A DNA stretch of 20,176 nucleotides from Porphyromonadaceae bacterium UBA4259. GTDB lineage: Bacteria; Bacteroidota; Bacteroidia; Bacteroidales; Muribaculaceae. The stretch spans positions 1-20,176 of the forward strand of contig DGWL01000033.1 in NCBI GenBank assembly GCA_002396125.1, written 5' to 3'. The position numbers were made by a program, and so were the translations under genes. Of this stretch, positions 8,980-14,848 are shown piece by piece. The notes under the pieces were generated by a model. It ran no database searches. It was not told the DNA's origin and saw only the letters and a program-made list of their open reading frames with translations. The stretch's first letter is position 1. Every line of letters begins with the position of its first letter.

Positions 8980-9011
8980 CAAAGGTATGAAAATTAAAGT
9001 TATCCTGCAAA
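8980..9011 (-). promoter_or_regulatory. Promoter of the lysO pair
   Basis: On the minus strand TTTG (9008-9011) is followed after 20 nt by TACCTTTG (8980-8987), a very good match to the Bacteroidetes promoter consensus. Transcription would start near 8975, leaving a leader of about 28 nt before the ATG at 8947. This supports the short start of the small LysO half. Confidence 0.72.
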
Positions 9012-9131
9012 AAGCTAATCAAGTCGATTGGCGTTCTCTTAAGCCCACATTGCAACAACCGCAATGTTTAAATCTTCCTTTTGGGTAGTAATATTGGTAA
9101 TTTAGGTAGTGCCTCGTTGCCATTTTTTTAT

Positions 9132-9139
9132 TAACTTTG
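9132..9139 (+). promoter_or_regulatory. Probable -7 element for the alcohol dehydrogenase gene
   Basis: TAACTTTG matches TAnnTTTG and lies 53 nt before the ATG at 9193. The -33 position is not convincing. The 245-bp region 8948-9192 is a divergent promoter region shared with lysO. Confidence 0.5.
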
Positions 9140-9192
9140 CGACATGTAAAATGAACATTTCTATTCAACAACTATAATAAAAACCATTCACA

Positions 9193-10371
9193 ATGATTAA
9201 CGATTTTATTTATTACATTCCCACTCGTGTTTACTTCGGGCGTGACCAGTTGAAAAATTTGGGCGCTGAACTCAAGAAGTATGGAACTCGCGTGCTGATG
9301 ACCTACGGCGGTGGCTCTATCAAGCGCATTGGCCTCTACGACCGCGTGGTGAAAGAGATTGAAGCCGCAGGGCTTGAACTTTTCGAACTCTCGGGCATTG
9401 AGCCCAATCCCCGCATCGATTCGGTTCGCCGTGGTGCACAGCTGTGCAAAGAGCACAACATCGACGTGCTGCTGGCAGTTGGCGGAGGCTCCACTATCGA
9501 TGCCACAAAGTTCATGGCTGCCGGCGCTTGCGTCGACCATGACCCATGGGACTTTCTGGACTATAGCAAGCAGGCACCCATCGAGCGTGCGTTACCCATC
9601 GTGAGCATTCTCACCCTCTCGGCCACTGGCTCTGAGATGGACACAGGTGGTGTTATTTCCAATCCCGAGACCAAAGACAAGAACGGGCGCTTGGCACCGG
9701 CATTGCTGCCCAAGGCATCGTTCCTCGACCCGACCAACACCTTCAGCGTTTCGCCCTATCAGACTGCTTGTGGCTCAGCCGACATGATGTCGCACATCAT
9801 TGAGGTGTATTTTAACCTGCAGGACGACCTCTACATGCTCGATTGCTTCATGGAGGGATTGATGAAGACAATCATCCGCTTTGCGCCAGTGGCAATGAGC
9901 GACCCCGAGAATTATGAGGCTCGCGCCAACCTGATGTGGGCATCGTCGTGGGCAATCAACGGCTTTATCAATGGCGGCAAGCGCAAGGCTTGGAGTTGCC
10001 ACCCCATGGAGCATGAGCTCTCGGCTTTCTACGACATCACTCATGGTCTGGGCTTGGCGATTCTCACTCCGCGCTGGATGGAGCATTGCCTCAGCGAGGC
10101 CACAGTGTCGAAGTATGTGCAGTTTGGCGTCAACGTCTTTGGCATTGACCCATCGCTTGAACCCATGGAAATTGCTCACAAGGCCATCGACTGCTTGAGC
10201 GACTTCTTCTTCAACACTCTGCAACTCAAGCGCACCCTCCCCGAGGTGGGCATCAACGAGGAGCACTTTGCTGTGATGGCGTCTAAAGCCGTTGGCGGCG
10301 ACACTTTGCATGGCTTTGTCGACCTCAAGCAAGCCGATGTTGAGGAAATCTTCAAGATGTGCATGAAGTAG
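9193..10371 (+). CDS. Iron-containing alcohol dehydrogenase (YqhD/BdhA type)
   Basis: This cytosolic group III alcohol dehydrogenase would reduce aldehydes to alcohols (butanol dehydrogenase or aldehyde reductase type) with NAD(P)H. The 392 residues include the nucleotide-binding GGGS (97-100), SATGSEMD (143-150) and the metal ligands of YqhD: Asp197 and His201 in GSADMMSHIIE, His270 in SCHPMEHELS and His284 in ITHGLGLA, each offset by three from E. coli YqhD (D194, H198, H267, H281). True substrate and cofactor preference cannot be read directly; Gly39-Gly40-Gly41-Ser42 is the region that affects NADPH binding in YqhD. It has its own promoter box and is followed at once by a terminator hairpin. 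It is a single-gene transcript in an otherwise repeat-rich segment. Confidence 0.94.
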   Translation: MINDFIYYIPTRVYFGRDQLKNLGAELKKYGTRVLMTYGGGSIKRIGLYDRVVKEIEAAGLELFELSGIEPNPRIDSVRRGAQLCKEHNIDVLLAVGGGSTIDATKFMAAGACVDHDPWDFLDYSKQAPIERALPIVSILTLSATGSEMDTGGVISNPETKDKNGRLAPALLPKASFLDPTNTFSVSPYQTACGSADMMSHIIEVYFNLQDDLYMLDCFMEGLMKTIIRFAPVAMSDPENYEARANLMWASSWAINGFINGGKRKAWSCHPMEHELSAFYDITHGLGLAILTPRWMEHCLSEATVSKYVQFGVNVFGIDPSLEPMEIAHKAIDCLSDFFFNTLQLKRTLPEVGINEEHFAVMASKAVGGDTLHGFVDLKQADVEEIFKMCMK

Positions 10372-10542
10372 AAAAAGCCAACGGACATCCCGAATAATGG
10401 GCTGTCCGTTTTGGGGGCAGTAGGGATGAGATTACTCTCACCAATCCTTCCGCATTGCAAACTTAAATACTATTTTTCAATCTACAAAAAAAAATTGCAA
10501 GTTTTTTTAATGGGCGGCGGCATTTTTCAGTGTCACCGCCCA
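10372..10542. repeat. Direct repeat with hairpin ends, copy 1
   Basis: It starts immediately after the dehydrogenase stop codon and recurs in the same orientation at 10752-10920. The first ~51 nt (hairpin plus TTTTGGGGGCAGTA) are identical apart from the leading base. The middle is clearly related but diverged, with small gaps. The last ~30 nt, from GGGCG to CACCGCCCA, differ by one base. The 3' block is itself an imperfect inverted repeat (TGGGCGG / CCGCCCA). An A-run/T-run mini-hairpin around TTGCAA (10487-10508) is unique to this copy. Confidence 0.85.
10380..10414 (+). terminator. Rho-independent-like terminator of the alcohol dehydrogenase
   Basis: AACGGACA (10380-10387) pairs with TGTCCGTT (10403-10410); inside, CCC pairs with GGG across one mismatch, around the loop GAATAAT. 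The stem is followed by TTTTGG, a short U tract. It lies 8 nt after the stop codon. The identical hairpin is present again at 10759-10791, after the 73-codon ORF. Confidence 0.75.
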
Positions 10543-10751
10543 CTGCTAATGTTGAAACTATCAGAAAATACATAAAAGACGGGAGAAAAGCATCTAACAT
10601 AATCTTCTACTGGGACAGTAACAGCAGGTTAAAGGACTTAGAACGAGCAGTAGAAAGAACAAGAGGCTCCCTGAAAGCAAAAGGTAAGCTATACAAAATG
10701 CCCAGTATCTACTATATAAGTGAGGATAGTTTCTTAACAGAACTTATATAA
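10530..10751 (+). CDS. Small AT-rich ORF between direct repeats, possibly a gene fragment
   Basis: The 73-codon frame begins with GTG inside the 3' block of repeat copy 1 and stops just before copy 2. The unique part (10543-10751) uses AGA, ATA, ACA and TTA codons freely, unlike the neighbouring genes, which favour GC-ending codons. The peptide is soluble, basic and helix-prone, with NIIFYWDSNSRLKDLERAVE in the middle and PSIYYISEDSFLTELI at the end. It looks like the C-terminal end of a larger folded protein, but no family is recognised. There is no convincing ribosome-binding site, and the reading frame stays open upstream to 10467, so the start is arbitrary. It could be a small real gene, or a remnant of acquired DNA left between the repeats. 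Confidence 0.4.
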   Translation: MSPPTANVETIRKYIKDGRKASNIIFYWDSNSRLKDLERAVERTRGSLKAKGKLYKMPSIYYISEDSFLTELI

Positions 10752-10920
10752 AAAAGCCAACGGACATCCCGAATAATGGGCTGTCCGTTTTGGGGGCAGT
10801 ATGCGGGGGCATTACCTCCCTCACTCATTCCGCATCGCAAAATTAGATACAATTTCTCAATCTACATAATAATTTGCATTCTTTTTAAAGGGCGACGGCA
10901 TTTTTCAGTGTCACCGCCCA
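10752..10920. repeat. Direct repeat with hairpin ends, copy 2
   Basis: Second copy of the element at 10372-10542, same orientation, period about 380 bp. It starts directly after the stop of the 73-codon ORF, as copy 1 starts after the dehydrogenase stop. The terminator-like hairpin recurs exactly at 10759-10791 and the 3' block ends at CACCGCCCA (10912-10920) with one substitution. The centre has diverged. Confidence 0.85.
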
Positions 10921-11088
10921 ATCATCATGAAGAAAATCTAATCGAGTTCGTTTCTATCCCAACAACAACCCCGGTGTCGATTGTGATGCAAATTAGGTGC
11001 CGGGTTCTTCTTTTACACAATTAATGACCAAAAATCCTTGTTCCAGTATATTAAAGACAATTGCGAGTACAGCGTTTTTTGCCAAACT
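10921..11088. other. Non-coding stretch between repeat copy 2 and palindromic repeat B
   Basis: No gene is supported here. Short open frames run through repeat sequence and lack family features. A small hairpin is present at the right end: GAGTACAG (11065-11072) against CTGTACCTC (11087-11095), a stem with one bulged base. Confidence 0.5.
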
Positions 11089-11203
11089 GTACCTCAAACA
11101 ACAACAAACCCTAACAAAGAAAACAAATTTTTTTGTTGATTTTGTTGTCTTTTGTTGACTTTGTTTGATAATTAGCGAAATTAGTGTGCCTTCCTCTCAA
11201 CTG
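11089..11203. repeat. Palindromic AT-rich intergenic repeat, copy B (inverted relative to copy A)
   Basis: Reverse complement of copy A (7867-7983), about 95% identical over the 100-nt core that ends at GTGTGCC (11190). Like copy A it can fold on itself through AACAAA-type and TTTGTT-type motifs. It lies in the convergent space between the plus-strand dehydrogenase segment and the minus-strand AlkZ-related gene, 80 nt past that gene's stop. Confidence 0.85.
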
Positions 11204-11283
11204 ATAAACTGGCTCGGTTTTATCTCGGTGGATAGTGGTCAGCGTGCAGTAAATAGGTCATCTCATTGCGTGAAAAAACCGCG

Positions 11284-11952
11284 TTACACTAGTCTCTCGA
11301 TTTGCTTGGTGCTGGCATCGGGAAGGATGTTGCGCATGTGCCCGATGATGAGCTCCCGCGACTCTTGGGCCGAGCAATCGCATCGGCAAGCCTCGGGGCC
11401 TAGCAAGAGCTCGGGGGTAGTGAGCAGCGACCATCCCCAGCCATACTCATGACCATGGCGGTCGTGAGGGTAGATGAAATCTTCGGTGACGATGCGGCAT
11501 TGCATCTGCAGGCGGGTCACAAAAGAGTCGAAGCGGCTTCGCATCTTGGTGCCTGTGAAGCCACACATCGCTCGCAACTCACGGGTGATGAGGCTGCCAT
11601 GCTCCTGTAGCGTGAGCAGGATAATCTGTTCTATCGACCCATCGGCTGGCTCGGGAGTCATGCTGCGGCGCCAGTTATACAGATGTGGCCACCACTTCTT
11701 GCTCACGAAGCCTGCCTTGCCGGCAAAAAACTTGCCATACACACAGTCGCCCTCGGTGATGATGGGGCCTTTCCATTTCCACAACGGCCAGTCCCAACCG
11801 CCATCGTCAAAAACCACATACCTGCAGTCGTCATCAACCATCTCCTCGGCGCTGTAGCCCGCAATTCCACTCCTGAGCAAGGGCAAGAACCCCAGCTCAT
11901 CAATCGCTGCCATCAACTCATGGCAAGTGCTTATGTTTTGTTTTACTGCCAT
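11284..11952 (-). CDS. AlkZ-related protein (winged-helix, DNA-glycosylase-like)
   Basis: The 222-residue soluble protein resembles the group annotated as AlkZ-related: small relatives of the HTH_42 DNA glycosylases AlkZ and YcaQ, which unhook interstrand crosslinks. Recalled group features seen here are GFLPLLRSGIAGYSAEEM (21-38), a Trp-rich strand WDWPLWKWKGPI (53-64), VYGKFFAGKAGFVSKKWWP (71-89), a winged-helix-like region (about 108-155) and YGWGWSLLTTPELLLG (170-185). It is shorter than true AlkZ (about 370 residues), and the catalytic glycosylase motif is not evident, so activity is uncertain. The ATG at 11952 is preceded by AGGAAG about 12 nt upstream. The gene stands alone between repeat B and cotH. 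Confidence 0.7.
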   Translation of the reverse strand: MAVKQNISTCHELMAAIDELGFLPLLRSGIAGYSAEEMVDDDCRYVVFDDGGWDWPLWKWKGPIITEGDCVYGKFFAGKAGFVSKKWWPHLYNWRRSMTPEPADGSIEQIILLTLQEHGSLITRELRAMCGFTGTKMRSRFDSFVTRLQMQCRIVTEDFIYPHDRHGHEYGWGWSLLTTPELLLGPEACRCDCSAQESRELIIGHMRNILPDASTKQIERLV

Positions 11953-11993
11953 TAATTTAACGTGCTTCCTTTAAGTGTGAAAAAGAAATCATG

Positions 11994-12001
11994 CAAAAAT
12001 A
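11994..12001 (-). promoter_or_regulatory. Probable -7 element for the AlkZ-related gene
   Basis: Minus-strand TATTTTTG matches TAnnTTTG, about 41 nt before the ATG. A well-spaced -33 is not obvious in the surrounding A/T runs. Confidence 0.5.
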
Positions 12002-12092
12002 ATAAAAAAAAGCAATTTTAAAAAATACAAGTTTTTTAGTGACTGAGATTAACGCCCACTCGTCGGCTTGCTTATTCGTTAGCTGAAAAGAA

Positions 12093-12124
12093 CTTGCATT
12101 ATAATAAAAAAATTATTATTTTTG
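12093..12124 (+). promoter_or_regulatory. Promoter of the CotH-family gene
   Basis: CTTG (12093-12096) is followed after 20 nt by TATTTTTG (12117-12124), a good fit to the Bacteroidetes promoter consensus. The implied leader, about 70 nt to the ATG at 12201, is GC-rich for this context and can form mutually exclusive small hairpins (CCACC/GGTGG or GGCGC/GCGCC). Confidence 0.65.
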
Positions 12125-12200
12125 CCACCACAATGAGTGGGTGGCGCCTGTGTGTGTGAGTGCGCCGTGCCACTGTGTGATTTAAAAAAAGCTATTCTCT

Positions 12201-13805
12201 ATGAAACATTATCTTTTATTTCTTGCGATTGTGATGTCGGCGCTCACGGCTCATGCGCAGTGGTGGTGGGACGACCCTAATTATCCGCCCGATGATGAAG
12301 ACGTGCAACTGGAGCAGACCAACCTGCCCATTGTGTGGATTGAGGTTGATGGTGCCACCATCGACCGCGATGAGCGCATAACGGCACGAATGAAGATTAT
12401 CCACAACGGCGAGGGACAACTCAACTATGCCGACACCATTGCTCATCCCGGGCAAAACATCGACTATGAGGGCTATATAGCTTTGCGCTATCGTGGCAAC
12501 TCATCGTTCTCGTCGAGCGACAAGAAGCCCTATTCATTTCGCACGTTGAAAGTGCCACTTGAGCAGGGCGGTGAGAAAGAGAAAGTGAAAATCCTGGGCA
12601 TGGGCAAGGACAACAACTGGGCTTTGCTGGCACCCTTCAACGACAAGAGCATGATGCGCGACATGCTGGCCTTTGAGCTGGCAAGACCCTGGATGGATTA
12701 TGTGCCAAAGGGAAAGTTTTGCGAGATGTTTCTCGATGGCATCTACTATGGCGTGTTTATCATGTGTGAGGTGGTGAGTAAGGGAAAGACAAGGCTTGGT
12801 CTGGAAGATCCGGGTGAGACCGGCGACGAGCTCTCAGGCGGCTATCTGCTCGAGGTCGACCGCACCGACGAGATAACCTACACGTCTAAATACCACCCTG
12901 TTACCTCGATGGGGGGCAGGCTTGGCAACCGCTACATCAATTACCAGTTCAAGGAACCTGAATATGAAGACTTGACACAAGCGCAATATGACTATATAAC
13001 CGGTCAGGTCGACAAGATGGAGGATGCGCTGGCTTCCAATGATTTCGCCGACCCTGAGGTGGGCTATCGCAAATACCTTGACGAGATGTCGTTTGTCGAC
13101 TATCAGCTCTCGCAAGAACTTGCTCACAATGTTGATGGTTATCGCCTCAGTGCCAAGATTTTCAAGCGGCGCGACAGTGAGGACCCACGTTTCAAGATGG
13201 CTTTGTGGGACTTCAACATCGCCTATGGCAACAGCGACTATTACAACGGATGGTACACCACAGGATGGGTGTGGCAAAACAACGATGTCCTCAACTGGAA
13301 TAATGATGAGCAGCTGGTGCCATTCTGGTGGTACAAGCTCAATAAAGACCCTTATTACACCGCTCTGCTCAAGCAGCGATGGGCACAATATCGCCGCTCC
13401 AACTGCCGTGACGACCGCATCATTGCCACAATCGACTCGATGTATAATGAACTCACAGTGCAGGGCGCAGAGGCGCGCAACACGCAGGCGTGGCCCAGAT
13501 GGGGCTACTACGTGTGGCCCAACTACTATATTGCCCAAGACTTCGACGACGAGGTGTCGCACCTCAAGCAATGGGTCACCAGCCGCGTGGCGTGGATTGA
13601 CAGTCAGTTGGGGTTTGATCCCAGCGCCGTTGTGGTGGGTGATGTGAATGGTGATGGTGTGGTCAACAGTGCCGATGTCACCGCACTCTATGGTTTCATC
13701 CTGAATGGCGACACCCGCTTTATCGACACCAGTGACGTGAACGGCGACACTGTTGTCAACTCGGCCGACGTGACAGCTGTCTACAACATTATCATGGGCA
13801 AGTAA
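12201..13805 (+). CDS. Secreted CotH kinase-fold protein with C-terminal dockerin type I domain
   Basis: The 534-residue protein begins with a signal peptide (cleavage near ALTAHAQ, about residue 19-20) and a short acidic linker. The CotH kinase-like domain (about 85-400) shows RGNSS (98-102), WALLAPFNDKSMMRDMLA (140-157), GIYYGVFIMCE (180-190), GGYLLEVDR (213-221) and LWDFNIAYGN (335-344), which match ATP-binding and metal-binding regions of the spore-coat kinase CotH family. The C-terminus (479-534) carries two Ca-binding-type loops, GDVNGDGVVNSADV and SDVNGDTVVNSADV, the duplicated F-hand of a type I dockerin, ending in IIMGK. It is probably exported and could dock to a cohesin-bearing partner. 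The role of CotH proteins in Bacteroidales is not established. It is a single-gene unit closed by a strong terminator. Confidence 0.9.
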   Translation: MKHYLLFLAIVMSALTAHAQWWWDDPNYPPDDEDVQLEQTNLPIVWIEVDGATIDRDERITARMKIIHNGEGQLNYADTIAHPGQNIDYEGYIALRYRGNSSFSSSDKKPYSFRTLKVPLEQGGEKEKVKILGMGKDNNWALLAPFNDKSMMRDMLAFELARPWMDYVPKGKFCEMFLDGIYYGVFIMCEVVSKGKTRLGLEDPGETGDELSGGYLLEVDRTDEITYTSKYHPVTSMGGRLGNRYINYQFKEPEYEDLTQAQYDYITGQVDKMEDALASNDFADPEVGYRKYLDEMSFVDYQLSQELAHNVDGYRLSAKIFKRRDSEDPRFKMALWDFNIAYGNSDYYNGWYTTGWVWQNNDVLNWNNDEQLVPFWWYKLNKDPYYTALLKQRWAQYRRSNCRDDRIIATIDSMYNELTVQGAEARNTQAWPRWGYYVWPNYYIAQDFDDEVSHLKQWVTSRVAWIDSQLGFDPSAVVVGDVNGDGVVNSADVTALYGFILNGDTRFIDTSDVNGDTVVNSADVTAVYNIIMGK

Positions 13806-13826
13806 TAGGGTTGCTTCGGTGAGATA

Positions 13827-13880
13827 AAAAACTGAGTGCCACGCAAGAATTTTATATTCCGTGCGTGGCACTCAGTTTTT
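13827..13880. terminator. Strong bidirectional terminator between convergent genes
   Basis: A perfect 19-bp inverted repeat: the left arm (13827-13845) begins AAAAACTGAGTGCC and the right arm (13862-13880) ends GGCACTCAGTTTTT, with a 16-nt loop. A runs on one side and T runs on the other give a U tract in both directions. It separates cotH (plus) from the unknown secreted protein (minus). Confidence 0.92.
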
Positions 13881-13895
13881 GCCTGATTTTCAGCG

Positions 13896-14567
13896 CTATT
13901 CCATGTTGAACCCACTGCCGTTCCATTTCAGGATTACTTTGCGCTGGGCTTCGCGCGGAATGGCCTTGCGGTCGCTGATGCGGCAAGTGATGTCCTTGCC
14001 GGTGCGAGGTAGCTCATAGCAAGGCTGGAACCTATTGGAGTCCTCGTTTCGTGCCCCTTGCACCATGTTGACAATGCTGCCGGCAGCTTTGCTCTTATTG
14101 ACGAGGTCGATGGGTTGCGGCTGGCGGTCAAACGGAGGCTTGATGAGTTTCATCACCCGAGTCTTGGCGTTGTAGCGGTAGAAGGTGAGGTTGCTCTCGT
14201 CGAAATCCATTGATGTGTCAACTAGGTTGACGGCAAAAATGCACTCGTTCTTGTTGTCGCATGTCCAGTAACACATCTCAATATAGTTGATTGTCATGTC
14301 GACAGGTGCAGTGTACCTTAGGTAACCATTTTTCTTGTCGACAACGCACTCAACATTGCCCTTCTTGTGATTGCCCTTAGCAAAGGCTGCCAGCGCATCT
14401 CGGTTGAAGGATCCGCTCTCGCTTTGAGAGCAATAGGCTCGGGCAAAATCGATAATGGTGGGCTTGGAACCTGAGAATTTCACTTTGCATGACTGGGGTT
14501 GCGCAAGTGCCATGGCAGGCAAGGCAAGCGCTAACAGTAACAATAGATTTTTGGCAAGATTTTTCAT
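13896..14567 (-). CDS. Secreted protein of unknown function
   Basis: The 223-residue product has a typical signal peptide: Lys-rich start, LLLLLALALP core and cleavage near ALAQ at about residue 23. There is no lipobox, so it is probably periplasmic or secreted. The mature part is basic with seven or eight cysteines, including CYWTCDNKNEC (118-128), and alternates short strands such as GYLRYTAPVDMTINYIEMC. The C-terminal region, with RKVILKWNGSGFNME, is beta-rich. No known family is recognised. It is divergent from the PorE-like operon and convergent with cotH across a strong terminator, so it is monocistronic. No consensus -7 box is evident upstream; a small palindrome lies at 14599-14609. 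Confidence 0.82.
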   Translation of the reverse strand: MKNLAKNLLLLLALALPAMALAQPQSCKVKFSGSKPTIIDFARAYCSQSESGSFNRDALAAFAKGNHKKGNVECVVDKKNGYLRYTAPVDMTINYIEMCYWTCDNKNECIFAVNLVDTSMDFDESNLTFYRYNAKTRVMKLIKPPFDRQPQPIDLVNKSKAAGSIVNMVQGARNEDSNRFQPCYELPRTGKDITCRISDRKAIPREAQRKVILKWNGSGFNME

Positions 14568-14848
14568 AAATTTAAGTTTTGTTTAGTAGGGTAGTAAACG
14601 GTTTAACCGGTAAACGAGGCTGCTGGTTTCCTATAGTTGGCTATTGCCTTGTTGCCAGTTAACTCGCATGTGTTAAAATCTTCATTCTAGACTTAAGTTT
14701 TGACTCGAAAATAAAACATTGGTTTAATGCTAAAGGCAAAAAACGTGTCACTCGTGCGTGCGCGTGCAATAAAGCAAGCCTCACTTGCGTTTTATTGTTT
14801 AGATGGAGTGCCCCACAGTGGGGGTGCCTCATGCCATTTTTTAACAAC
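14568..14848. other. Divergent intergenic region upstream of the PorE-like operon
   Basis: No gene is supported in these 281 nt. It contains CGGTTTAACCG (14599-14609), a perfect inverted repeat flanked by direct GTAAACG repeats (14594-14600 and 14610-14616). A hairpin GCAAG/CTTGC extended by AATAAA/TTTATT is present at 14767-14797, and a CCCCA/TGGGG hairpin (14812-14826) lies just before the ATG at 14849. These are candidate operator or attenuator elements, none confirmed. No clean TAnnTTTG box was found for the operon. Confidence 0.4.

Noticed and set aside
8948..9064. N-terminal extension of the small LysO half
   Set aside because: It contains the full lysO promoter (8980-9011), and the residues do not match the family.
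10543..10751. Transposase remnant
   Set aside because: No DDE, HUH or tyrosine-recombinase motif can be seen in the 73-residue frame, so a transposase call is not supported.
10776..11024. 82-codon frame downstream of the 73-codon ORF
   Set aside because: It reads through repeat copy 2, including the terminator region, and has no family features. Its HFSVSPP segment is shared with the other copy only because the repeat is shared.
10372..11283. CRISPR array
   Set aside because: There are only two long diverged direct repeats with one 209-nt insert and no short regular repeat-spacer pattern or cas genes.
12834..13871. 345-codon open frame antisense to cotH
   Set aside because: It runs into the terminator hairpin and lacks family features; the plus-strand CotH and dockerin motifs explain the region.
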